From NCBI GenBank assembly GCA_035628595.1, contig DASPJN010000138.1, positions 1 to 64,000 on the forward strand: a DNA stretch of 64,000 nt, in the 5' to 3' direction. Positions 1 to 8,232 of the stretch are shown here, in pieces. The notes beneath the pieces are model-generated. The model ran no database searches. It had not been told where the DNA came from and saw nothing but the letters and a program-made list of their open reading frames with translations. A program made the position numbers and the translations under genes. The first letter of the stretch is position 1; every line of letters begins with the position of its first letter. This stretch comes from Chryseosolibacter sp035628595. Its GTDB lineage: Bacteria; Bacteroidota; Bacteroidia; Cytophagales; Cyclobacteriaceae.

Positions 1-739
1 AAATCGCTACGAACAAAAAAGGATTCTCTTAAAACACGAACAATTTCATCTGCTAAACCGTATGGAGAACCTGCCCGATATCTAATCTCCACCGTCACGG
101 AGCGAGTAAAGTGATCTCCCGATATCATCCCTCCTTGTTGCAACCAGGCCTAGCGCATCTTGTGATCATGCAACATCTGCAACTGCGCAATGTGCCTTCA
201 ATGAGTGATCACCTCACCAACCCGAAATTCCAAAAGTGTCCGTGCAGATGAATACTCCCCATGGTAGTACGAGCATTTCCCCTTTCTAAGGTGAGCACTA
301 CCTCACATCTTTTTTCTTAACGTGCCTGATCTGGTAGGGGTTCCCCACTTGCAGGAACAGCATGTAGCAGATGCAAGTGGTCAAAGTACCTCTTGATATG
401 AGCGATGTGAACGATACTGATTCGCAATGTATCGTTTCGGATTTCTGATTGTGCTTTTCCAGTACAGCAATACCACGACCTGAAAAAGTGAATGTGCTAT
501 TTGATAATGGCGAATGTGCCAATTGAAGTTTCAAAAGTATCATTAGGTAGAAGGCAAATGTTCATCTTCATTATGAAGCTTCTGCAAGAAAATCTCACGT
601 CATTCAACGCCCACTTAATTACATACGGCCGGGCTATTGGTCGCTTCATCGTGCATTGCTGCTTGCATGACTACCCGTGTAAAACCCATTTAAAGCTGCT
701 TCGTTTAACATTGTATGAAGAACATTAAAGAAAAAGGTT
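1..739. other. Gap without a convincing gene
   Basis: Short open frames occur on both strands, but none has recognisable motifs, plausible composition or a sensible neighbour relation. A weak 5-bp stem followed by T-rich sequence lies near 290-320. I see no RNA gene or mobile-element end here. The stretch could hold the decayed end of something that lies left of the window. Confidence 0.4.
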
Positions 740-1435
740 ATGAAAACCACAATCCAAAACAAAGTTGCCGCCTTCGACCAGGTCCTGGGCTTTTGCAACG
801 CGATTGGCTCCCGTTATCAGCCAACTAAATTATCTATCAACCCTCCCGCGCTCAACAAGACGCTTGATCGGGCAAAGCTGTCTGTAGACGCGGTACAAAA
901 ATGCTGGAAGGCCAACGCCGACGCCATCGGTAAACGTTCGCACGAATACCGGAAGTTGACGCCACTTGCAACGCGTGTAGTCAACACACTTCGACTGAGC
1001 GGAGCACCGCCACACATCATGGAAGAGGCGAGAAGTCTTAAGCACAAGTTCTACTACCGAAAATCAAAGAACGCGCTTAAGCATCCTGTCGAAACTGTTG
1101 AGAGTGCGAAAGGCAACCCGGCCGTACAGTTGAACTACCTCTCCGTAGCTGAGTTGTTCAGCAAATTGGTAGACGTAGCGAAACTGCATCCGGGTTACGC
1201 AACCAATGAGATCGACCTAAGCATTGAAGGTCTTGAGAAGCATGTGGCGATGCTAAACAGACTTTCAGATCAGGTCCGCATCTCGGCGACTAATCTGTCC
1301 ATTGCCAGAAACAAGCGAAACAAACTTTTGAAGGAGATCACGACCACTGCCTCCGATGTTAAAGTGTACGTTCGCACGACCTTTGGCCACAAGAGTGATG
1401 AATACTTGTTCCTCACTAAAATTAAGTTCAACTAA
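740..1435 (+). CDS. Unrecognised helical protein, 231 aa
   Basis: The gene starts at an ATG preceded by an A-rich stretch, as is usual in Bacteroidota, and is followed about 30 bases later by a clear intrinsic terminator, which supports a real transcription unit. The product is lysine-rich and soluble, has no signal peptide or membrane segment, and looks almost wholly helical. I do not recognise a domain or catalytic motif. It resembles in character the small hypothetical proteins common in Cytophagales genomes, but no function can be given. Confidence 0.7.
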   Translation: MKTTIQNKVAAFDQVLGFCNAIGSRYQPTKLSINPPALNKTLDRAKLSVDAVQKCWKANADAIGKRSHEYRKLTPLATRVVNTLRLSGAPPHIMEEARSLKHKFYYRKSKNALKHPVETVESAKGNPAVQLNYLSVAELFSKLVDVAKLHPGYATNEIDLSIEGLEKHVAMLNRLSDQVRISATNLSIARNKRNKLLKEITTTASDVKVYVRTTFGHKSDEYLFLTKIKFN

Positions 1436-1462
1436 AAGCTTAAGCCATGCAAGTATCAGCCT

Positions 1463-1500
1463 GAAACCCTCGTTGACATCGTCAGCGGGGGTTCTTTTTT
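1463..1500 (+). terminator. Intrinsic terminator of the 740-1435 gene
   Basis: An imperfect stem pairs 1463-1477 with 1481-1494 across an ATC loop and is followed directly by a run of T. It ends transcription of the preceding plus-strand gene. Confidence 0.8.
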
Positions 1501-1642
1501 TCATTTTAAAACGAGCCCGCGTACTATTCATCACTTGCTCGTGTGGCTGCACCTCTCCCTTTTTTGACTGCTCAAGTCCTCTATTAATAAAAGCCTCCCG
1601 TTCTATGTCCGTCTGTAAATCCGCCTGCATCATTCCATACAT
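1500..1642 (-). CDS. Possible antitoxin-like small ORF
   Basis: On the minus strand an open frame from an ATG at 1642 encodes residues such as RGLEQSKKGEVQPHEQVM followed by a basic ARFKMKK end. The pattern GL, K-G-E-V, P-H-E-x-V-M resembles the C-terminal part of RelB/ParD-type addiction-module antitoxins. The frame continues past 1500 through the terminator and into the end of the opposing gene, where it no longer looks like protein, so the true stop may have been lost. No partner toxin gene is visible. This may be a remnant; the call rests only on motif resemblance. Confidence 0.3.
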
Positions 1643-1892
1643 CGCGTAAGAACGTTTTCGTCCCCATGGTTGATATAGGGCGCAAATGTCCTCTTATCCG
1701 TGTGCTATGGCAATAATCCCTTCATTAACCAGAATAAGATAAAGAAATCTCACCGGCCCAAATTGCTTAAAAGCGGCAGGGGCCGCTTACGAAGAAGAGA
1801 ACACCGATCAATTTAATAAACACTATCGCAATCGAACTTAATAAAGCAAGGATCGCAAGAGAAATGCAGCAGCGTTCCCTGCACTCCCAAAC
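1643..1892. other. Intergenic, nothing recognised
   Basis: Between the antitoxin-like ORF and the terminator of typA there is no open frame of note, no repeat and no RNA gene that I can recognise. Confidence 0.4.
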
Positions 1893-1923
1893 AAAAAAGC
1901 TCGCCTTACGACGAGCTTTTTTT
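1893..1923 (-). terminator. Bidirectional terminator after typA
   Basis: An 11-bp stem, AAAAAAGCTCG at 1893-1903 with CGAGCTTTTTT at 1912-1922, lies 23 bases beyond the typA stop codon. The A-run and T-run on its two sides let it work in both directions. Confidence 0.85.
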
Positions 1924-1945
1924 ATAACCAATTAAACACTACTTC

Positions 1946-3751
1946 TTATTTACCGAAACGCTTTCTCTCATTTTCAGTCAGGTAGATCTTTCTTAACCTG
2001 ATTGATTTAGGCGTAACTTCCACGTATTCGTCAGACTGAATGTATTCCAATGCTTCTTCAAGCGAAAACTTGATCGGAGGTGCAATACGCATCTTTTCAT
2101 CAGCACCGGAAGCGCGCATGTTTGTCAGTTTCTTCGTCTTTGTTATGTTGAGAACCAGGTCACCGCTTCTGCTGTGTTCGCCGATAACCTGGCCTTCGTA
2201 AACAGGTTCACCCGCGTCGATGAAAAACTTACCACGATCCTGAAGATTGTGCAAGCTGTAAGCAATCGCTTCGCCCTGTTCCATAACGATCAACGAACCA
2301 TTGATACGTCCGGGGATTTCACCGCGATACGGAGCATATTCTTTGAAACGGTGTGTTACAATCGCTTCACCTGCTGTTACGTTCAATAGATAGTTTCTCA
2401 AACCAATAATACCACGTGACGGAATATTGAACTTCAGGATCATGCGATCACCCTTCGGTTCCATGTTCAGCATTTCACCTTTGCGCTGAGATACTGTTTC
2501 AATGGCTTTACCGGCATCAGTTTCCGGAAGATCGATTGTCAACTCTTCCATCGGCTCTGATTTCACACCGTCAATTTCTTTATAGATTACCTGTGGCTGA
2601 CCGATCTGTAATTCATATCCTTCTCTTCTCATTGTCTCGATCAGTACCGACAAGTGAAGTACACCGCGTCCGAATACCATGAAAGAATCCGCAGAACCTG
2701 TATCACCGACACGCAGTGCAAGATTCTTTTCTAATTCCTTATCAAGTCTTTCCTTGATGTGACGGGAAGTAACAAACTTGCCCTCTTTGCCATAGAATGG
2801 TGAGTTGTTGATGGTGAACAACATACTCATGGTTGGCTCATCAATCGCGATTGATTTCATGCCTTCCGGCTTTTCGACATCTGCGACCGTATCACCGATT
2901 TCAAAACCTTCCAGACCAACCAATGCAGCAATCTCACCAGGCTTTACCTCTTCAACCTTTAACTTTTCAAAACCTTCGAAAACATAAAGGTCTTTAATTT
3001 TCGCTTTAACAACGGCTTTTGAATCGCGCTTAACGAGCGCAATTGGCTGGCCGGCGCGAATACCTCCGCGGTGAACACGACCGATCGCTACACGACCGAT
3101 GTATGAAGAATACTCAAGCGATGTTATCAGCATCTGTGTGCTGCCTTCGGCTACTTTCGGAGCAGGAATGTGTTCGATAATTCCATCAAGCAACGGTGTG
3201 ATATCCGTAGTTGGCGTCTTCCAGTCGGTGCTCATCCAACCTTGCTTGGCCGAACCGTAAAACGTTGGGAAGTCAAGTTGATATTCAGTAGCATCCAACT
3301 GGAACATCAGGTCAAATACCTGCTCATGAACCTCGTCGGGTGTACAGTTCTTCTTGTCAACTTTGTTGATAACGACAATCGGCTTTAATCCAAGTTGAAG
3401 GGCTTTTTGAAGAACAAAGCGGGTTTGTGGCATCGGTCCTTCAAACGCATCTACGAGCAACAAACAACCGTCGGCCATGTTTAATACGCGCTCCACTTCC
3501 CCACCGAAGTCGCTGTGGCCAGGGGTATCGATTACATTGATCTTATAGTCTTTATAGCGAACAGAAACATTTTTCGCGAGGATGGTGATTCCGCGCTCTC
3601 TTTCGAGGTCATTGCTATCCATGATCAGGTCGCCAGGATTTTCGTGATCCTTAAAAAGCTTTCCTGCCATGAGCAGCTTATCAACTAATGTGGTTTTGCC
3701 ATGGTCAACGTGCGCGATAATGGCAATATTCCTGATTTTGTTAACGTCCAT
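1946..3751 (-). CDS. typA: Ribosome-associated GTPase TypA/BipA
   Basis: A translational GTPase of 601 aa, the usual length for TypA/BipA, which binds the ribosome and supports 50S assembly and stress growth. G-domain motifs are clear: AHVDHGKT near residue 14, RGIT in switch I near 53, DTPGH near 77 and NKVD near 130. The beta-barrel, EF-G III/V-like domains and the family-specific C-terminal domain follow. It stands alone, with a -7 promoter element about 40 bases upstream and a terminator just behind it. Identification is secure. Confidence 0.97.
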   Translation of the reverse strand: MDVNKIRNIAIIAHVDHGKTTLVDKLLMAGKLFKDHENPGDLIMDSNDLERERGITILAKNVSVRYKDYKINVIDTPGHSDFGGEVERVLNMADGCLLLVDAFEGPMPQTRFVLQKALQLGLKPIVVINKVDKKNCTPDEVHEQVFDLMFQLDATEYQLDFPTFYGSAKQGWMSTDWKTPTTDITPLLDGIIEHIPAPKVAEGSTQMLITSLEYSSYIGRVAIGRVHRGGIRAGQPIALVKRDSKAVVKAKIKDLYVFEGFEKLKVEEVKPGEIAALVGLEGFEIGDTVADVEKPEGMKSIAIDEPTMSMLFTINNSPFYGKEGKFVTSRHIKERLDKELEKNLALRVGDTGSADSFMVFGRGVLHLSVLIETMRREGYELQIGQPQVIYKEIDGVKSEPMEELTIDLPETDAGKAIETVSQRKGEMLNMEPKGDRMILKFNIPSRGIIGLRNYLLNVTAGEAIVTHRFKEYAPYRGEIPGRINGSLIVMEQGEAIAYSLHNLQDRGKFFIDAGEPVYEGQVIGEHSRSGDLVLNITKTKKLTNMRASGADEKMRIAPPIKFSLEEALEYIQSDEYVEVTPKSIRLRKIYLTENERKRFGK

Positions 3752-3788
3752 AAATACCTCGAAATCCTCGATTTTATAAATTGAGGCG

Positions 3789-3796
3789 CAAAGGTA
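3789..3796 (-). promoter_or_regulatory. -7 element for typA
   Basis: Read on the minus strand, the sequence is TACCTTTG, an exact match to the Bacteroidota sigma-A -7 consensus TAnnTTTG, 38 bases upstream of the typA ATG. A good -33 TTG at the expected distance is not obvious. Confidence 0.6.
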
Positions 3797-3844
3797 CGAT
3801 TAAATTGCAGATTTTCTGAGGGATGGAGAAAAATAGGCAGGAGA

Positions 3845-4369
3845 TCAGAACTGCATTTCGGCGTTCAATAAAACCGAACGAATAACACCTGTGAAGCGGC
3901 CACATTCCACATAGATTTTATCTTTCAGGCAATAGCCGATTGATTCTTTTGTTTCAGGATCTGCTATCCAGTACTCGGTCACTCCATGCTTCTCAAAAAG
4001 CGCCTTCTTTTTCACTGTATCGTGTGTTGCGTTCCCGGGTGACAGAATTTCGATGATCAGATCAGGTACGCCATGAATCGCGTCGGCCTTAATAATGCTG
4101 CTTTTGGCAGTTGACACAAAAACGAGATCAGGTTGTACAGCATTTGACGTTTCATCCAAAAACACATCGTAAGGCGAGATAAAAAATTCACCACCAATAT
4201 TTTGTTTTAGCAATTGTGAATAGATGTTTGCGAGAGTACGCTGGTGATTTGTATTGGGTGCCGGAGACATATAGAGGGTTCCGTCGATGACTTCAGCTAG
4301 GGTTCCAGCCGGAAGCATTTGGAATACTTCCATGATGGTTCTTGGCGGTGTGTCAATGTCGCGTTTCAT
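3845..4369 (-). CDS. Uma2 family (DUF820) protein
   Basis: A 174-aa protein with the features of the Uma2/DUF820 family, a PD-(D/E)XK nuclease fold of unknown biological role. It shows the family's GTLAEVIDGTLYMSP start, the VQPDLVFV segment that supplies a catalytic aspartate, and PDLIIEILSPGN, where E is the second acidic residue, followed by the KKALFEKHGVTEYWIADP end. It starts at an ATG 30 bases beyond the end of the upstream methyltransferase gene and is probably cotranscribed with it. Such genes are common as scattered singletons; no toxin or transposon partner is seen. Confidence 0.9.
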   Translation of the reverse strand: MKRDIDTPPRTIMEVFQMLPAGTLAEVIDGTLYMSPAPNTNHQRTLANIYSQLLKQNIGGEFFISPYDVFLDETSNAVQPDLVFVSTAKSSIIKADAIHGVPDLIIEILSPGNATHDTVKKKALFEKHGVTEYWIADPETKESIGYCLKDKIYVECGRFTGVIRSVLLNAEMQF

Positions 4370-4399
4370 CGCATTACAAGTTAATCATCCTGCCATAAA

Positions 4400-5293
4400 T
4401 TACGCGCGAAATCTTAAAAACGTTCCCATCGGCAGATCGCGTTCATTCTTCGACTTGAGGAAGAATTCTCCGAACTCAAGATTTTGAAGATCAAAGTAAC
4501 GTTTTGCCACGTTCACACTTACAATTGCCGACAGGCCCACGGCATACGTGCTCAGGATAAAAAAACATTTATCTTTTTCAAGAAGCTCACTGCTCATACC
4601 GATCAATTCATCCAGTTGCTCTTGCAGTGTCCATTTTTCGCCATCCGGGCCGCGACCATAGGGTGGAGGATCCATCAGAATACCATTGTATCGACTGCCA
4701 CGTTTCACTTCGCGCTTTACAAACTTGAAGGCATCTTCATACACCCAGCGTATATCGGTCAGGTTGTTCATCTGCATGTTCTGATTTGCCCAGTTCAAAC
4801 CTGGTCGCGAAGCATCGCAGTGTATCACCTGTGCACCAGCCGCCCGTGCCACAACCGAGGCAACACCTGTGTAAGCAAACAGATTTAACACCCGCGGTTG
4901 CTCAATATTCCAACCATGCACCGTATCGAAAATAAAATTCCAGTTACTGCCTTGTTCCGGGAATATACCAACGTGGCCAAATGACGTTAATGCCAGCCGA
5001 AGCTTCAGATTCAGATCGTTATATTGATACTGCACTTCCCAACTGTCGGGCATTTCAGGGTTTTTTGACCATCCACCTTTTACATCATCGCTGAACCTGA
5101 ACTTGTCCTTTTGCTCGCGAACGAACTTCGCATGAGCCAACCGCTTCCAGTCATTATCTGGCAACACCCGCCGCCAGATCGCCTGTGGCTCAGGGCGAAT
5201 CAGTATATACTTACCGAAACGCTCAAGTTTTTCGAAGTCACCTGAGTCAATAAGTTCATAATCTTTCCACGACGACGGATGCAGTAATTTCAT
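4400..5293 (-). CDS. Class I SAM-dependent rRNA methyltransferase
   Basis: A 297-aa Rossmann-fold methyltransferase of the RlmI/RlmK-like group. The SAM-binding part reads VLNLFAYTGVASVVARAAGA (residues about 136-155), followed by the acidic ribose-binding HCDAS. The catalytic motif is MDPPPYGRGP, where the family more often has DPPK/DPPxF. The N-terminal half has a beta-rich region but no PUA domain. A likely substrate is 23S rRNA; the exact base cannot be told. It is transcribed divergently from the TrmH-like gene, with about 80 bases between starts. Confidence 0.85.
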   Translation of the reverse strand: MKLLHPSSWKDYELIDSGDFEKLERFGKYILIRPEPQAIWRRVLPDNDWKRLAHAKFVREQKDKFRFSDDVKGGWSKNPEMPDSWEVQYQYNDLNLKLRLALTSFGHVGIFPEQGSNWNFIFDTVHGWNIEQPRVLNLFAYTGVASVVARAAGAQVIHCDASRPGLNWANQNMQMNNLTDIRWVYEDAFKFVKREVKRGSRYNGILMDPPPYGRGPDGEKWTLQEQLDELIGMSSELLEKDKCFFILSTYAVGLSAIVSVNVAKRYFDLQNLEFGEFFLKSKNERDLPMGTFLRFRA

Positions 5294-5373
5294 ACGCTGT
5301 AAAAGTACAAGGAATTCATTTTGAAATTCAAACTTGAATTTTGAATCTTGAGCGGTTGAAGGAACAAGTAACC

Positions 5374-6165
5374 ATGCACTTTAAAATTACCAGCACCCAA
5401 AATCCAAAAGTAAAAAGCCTGCTGGCGCTGGAGAAACCACGTGAACGAAGAAAGCAGGGGCTGTTCATCATCGAAGGAAAGAAAGAGATCCGGATGGCGA
5501 TGGATGCTGGTTACAAAATCGGCAATCTGTTCTTCTGTGATGAGATGATTTCTTTGGCGGACCTTCACGATCTGAATACGGATAACAAACTCGTCATTCC
5601 CGTCTCAAAGGATGTCTTTGACAAAATCGCTGTCCGCGAAAATTCCGGCGGCGTGTTGGCAGTCGCAGAGCAAAAAGCACACAACCTGAAACAATTAAAG
5701 CTTTCCGGGAACCCACTGGTTTTGATCCTCGAAGGAGTGGAGAAACCAGGAAACCTTGGTGCGATTTTACGAACAGCGGATGCAGCAGGTGTCGATGCTG
5801 TTATCATTTGCGATCCACAAACTGATTTCTATAACCCAAACGTCATCAGGTCGAGTATCGGATGTGTATTTTCTACACAAATCGCCTCGGCAACGTCGGA
5901 AGAGACAATTAACTGGTTGCGCGAAATGAAAATCAAAATCTATTGTACTTATCTGAAGGCGTCAAAACCATATCACCTTGTTGATTACCTGAAACCAAGC
6001 GCCATCGTCATGGGAACAGAAGCCACGGGTCTTTCAGATATCTGGGTACAACACGCCGATGCGAATATAATTATCCCGATGCAGGGTAAGATTGACTCAA
6101 TGAATGTTTCAACAGCCGCATCCGTCGTTGTTTTCGAGGCACGACGTCAGCGAGGGTTCGCGTAA
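5374..6165 (+). CDS. TrmH/SpoU family RNA 2'-O-methyltransferase
   Basis: A 263-aa SPOUT-class RNA methyltransferase. The N-terminal substrate-binding domain (about 1-95) is followed by the knotted catalytic domain with the three SpoU motifs: EGVEKPGNLGAILRTADAAG, IVMGTEATGL and IPMQGKIDSMNVSTAASVVV. The ATG at 5374 is preferred to an in-frame TTG at 5341, because the family starts at the KITSTQNPKVK segment. It probably methylates a ribose of rRNA or tRNA. It forms a divergent pair with another RNA methyltransferase gene. Confidence 0.9.
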   Translation: MHFKITSTQNPKVKSLLALEKPRERRKQGLFIIEGKKEIRMAMDAGYKIGNLFFCDEMISLADLHDLNTDNKLVIPVSKDVFDKIAVRENSGGVLAVAEQKAHNLKQLKLSGNPLVLILEGVEKPGNLGAILRTADAAGVDAVIICDPQTDFYNPNVIRSSIGCVFSTQIASATSEETINWLREMKIKIYCTYLKASKPYHLVDYLKPSAIVMGTEATGLSDIWVQHADANIIIPMQGKIDSMNVSTAASVVVFEARRQRGFA

Positions 6166-6224
6166 CGCAACATTGGTGATTTATAACTATTTCTTTAAAT
6201 TAGGTGCCGTTTTCGAACCTACCT

Positions 6225-8177
6225 ATGGAGAACAACCCGATTTCCGGAAAAGCTTTTCAGGAAGATAAGTTCCTGAACGCACTCGCCGATAATTTCAGGC
6301 TCCAGGAGGCCATCATCAATGCGACGCAACTCGCAATCATTTCAACATCCACCGAAGGCATCATTAACAGTTTCAACCGCTCGGCGGAGCAATTGCTTGG
6401 TTACAATGCCGTCGAGCTTATTGAAAAAGCATCGCCGGTAATATTTTTTGACGTCGAGGAAATTGTCCGCAATTCGGAGGGAATCTCTTTTACAAGTAAT
6501 GCAAGCGCAGAACCATTATTCGAGGTGTTTACAAACAAGCTTTCTGCCGATAATTTACCCTATCGCGCCGAATGGAAAATTGTGCGTAAAGATTCTTCGT
6601 CATTCCCGGCATCGGTTAGTTTCAGTGCCCTGCGTGAGGACGATGACTCGCTGATCGGATTTGTAATCATCATCGAGGATATCTCGGAGACCAAAGTTGC
6701 TACGGAAAGAGCTGCTGCCAGCGAAGAAAAATTCCAGCTTCTGGCTGAGAATATTCCTGGTGTCATCTACCTGTGTAAGAATGACAAGGATTATTCGATG
6801 GTATACCTCAATGATATGATCGAGGTGATCACCGGCATCCCCGCCCAGCAATTTATCGATGGAAAAGTAACATTCGCATCGCTCATGCATCCTGAGGATG
6901 CGAAGCTCGGTCGTGTCACCGTCGATGAGGCGCTTGAGAATCACACGAGCTTTCACGTTGAGTACAGGGTAAAGCACGTTGATGGATCATGGCGTTGGGT
7001 GGAAGAAGTTGGCGTTGGTGTTTATCACGGCGGAAGGCTCGATATGATTGAAGGTTTCATCATGGATGTAACGCTTCAGAAGTCAGTGCAGGAACAGATC
7101 CATAAAATTGCAGAAGAGAACTTACATGTCTTCAATAACCCGGTAAACCTGAATGCCATTGCAGGATTCGACGGATATTTTAAGCGGGTCAGTCCTTCGT
7201 GGGAGACATTGTTGGGATGGACACCCGAAGAATTGCTGGAAAAACCGTTCATCTCGTTCGTTCATCCTGACGATTTTACGACAACGCGCGAAGTCGCGCG
7301 TTATGTAGCAGAAGGAAATATGCTCACTCCTTTCGAAAACAGGTATCGCTGTAAAGACGGATCATACAAATGGCTGTTGTGGGGTGCAGCATCCGATGTA
7401 AACAGCCTGCTTATCTATGCGTCAGCGATCGATATTACAGAACGTAAAAAATCTGAAGAAGATCTGCTTGATTCAAAACGCAACATGGAAACAGTAGCCA
7501 TCCGGTTACAAGAGCAAAACAGGCAGCTGGATGAATTCGCGCATATCATTTCGCACAACCTTCGTTCTCCGATCGGAAACATTCAGGCGCTGATCAACCT
7601 TCTCGGGCAGGATAGCACGATCGCAGATTACCAGTTAATCTTCGAGAAACTGAAGAACGTTTCCAAAAACCTGGGAGATACCATGAACGACCTGATGGAT
7701 ACGATAAAGGTGCGCGAGAACATCAACATTGAAAGAACAGAGCTCAAGTTCAAAGAGGTTTTGGATAAAGTAGTACAAACATTAGAGGGCGACCTGATCC
7801 GTGCGGAGGCCTCTATTACGTTTGACTTTAATGATGCTACCACCATCCATTATCCGAAAGCATACCTCGAAAGTATTTTCCAAAACCTCTTGAGTAATGG
7901 ATTAAAGTATCGTTCACCTAAACGCAAGCCGCTCATTCACTTCCATTCAACAAATGTCAGAGAGTCTATCGAGCTTCGTGTTTCTGATAATGGATTAGGA
8001 ATCGATCTTGAAAAATTTGGCGACAAGCTTTTCGGGCTCCACAAAACATTCCATCATCATGAGGAAGCGCGGGGCGTCGGATTATTCCTTGTCAAAACAC
8101 AAATTGAAGCAATGGGTGGAACAATCAACGTCGAAAGTGAAGTCGATACAGGAACGACGTTCATCATCCGTTTCTAA
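6225..8177 (+). CDS. PAS-domain sensor histidine kinase
   Basis: A soluble, multi-PAS histidine kinase of 650 aa. PAS domains lie at about 20-155, 165-285 and 295-410 (the last two PAS_3 type with PAC ends); no membrane segment is predicted, so the signal is probably cytoplasmic. The H-box is FAHIISHNLRSPIGNI, in the HisKA subgroup common in Bacteroidota; the ATPase domain has the N-box (IFQNLLSNGLKY), DNGLGID and GVGLFLVK. ATG 6225 is chosen over GTG 6204. There is no response-regulator gene next to it; a lone receiver-only protein lies far away at 62.2 kb. Confidence 0.92.
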   Translation: MENNPISGKAFQEDKFLNALADNFRLQEAIINATQLAIISTSTEGIINSFNRSAEQLLGYNAVELIEKASPVIFFDVEEIVRNSEGISFTSNASAEPLFEVFTNKLSADNLPYRAEWKIVRKDSSSFPASVSFSALREDDDSLIGFVIIIEDISETKVATERAAASEEKFQLLAENIPGVIYLCKNDKDYSMVYLNDMIEVITGIPAQQFIDGKVTFASLMHPEDAKLGRVTVDEALENHTSFHVEYRVKHVDGSWRWVEEVGVGVYHGGRLDMIEGFIMDVTLQKSVQEQIHKIAEENLHVFNNPVNLNAIAGFDGYFKRVSPSWETLLGWTPEELLEKPFISFVHPDDFTTTREVARYVAEGNMLTPFENRYRCKDGSYKWLLWGAASDVNSLLIYASAIDITERKKSEEDLLDSKRNMETVAIRLQEQNRQLDEFAHIISHNLRSPIGNIQALINLLGQDSTIADYQLIFEKLKNVSKNLGDTMNDLMDTIKVRENINIERTELKFKEVLDKVVQTLEGDLIRAEASITFDFNDATTIHYPKAYLESIFQNLLSNGLKYRSPKRKPLIHFHSTNVRESIELRVSDNGLGIDLEKFGDKLFGLHKTFHHHEEARGVGLFLVKTQIEAMGGTINVESEVDTGTTFIIRF

Positions 8178-8182
8178 AAAAA

Positions 8183-8208
8183 ATACATCCAGCAATTGCC
8201 GGATGTAT
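8183..8208. terminator. Terminator between convergent genes
   Basis: An 8-bp perfect stem (ATACATCC with GGATGTAT) with a 10-base loop lies between the convergent kinase and permease genes, with A-rich and T-rich flanks on the two sides. Confidence 0.65.
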
Positions 8209-8232
8209 CCCATTCATTTTTTCAAAAATTCT

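Noticed and set aside
298..728. Two overlapping ORFs on opposite strands at the left edge
   Set aside because: No motif, odd composition and no plausible start context; they look like chance open frames in a noncoding stretch.
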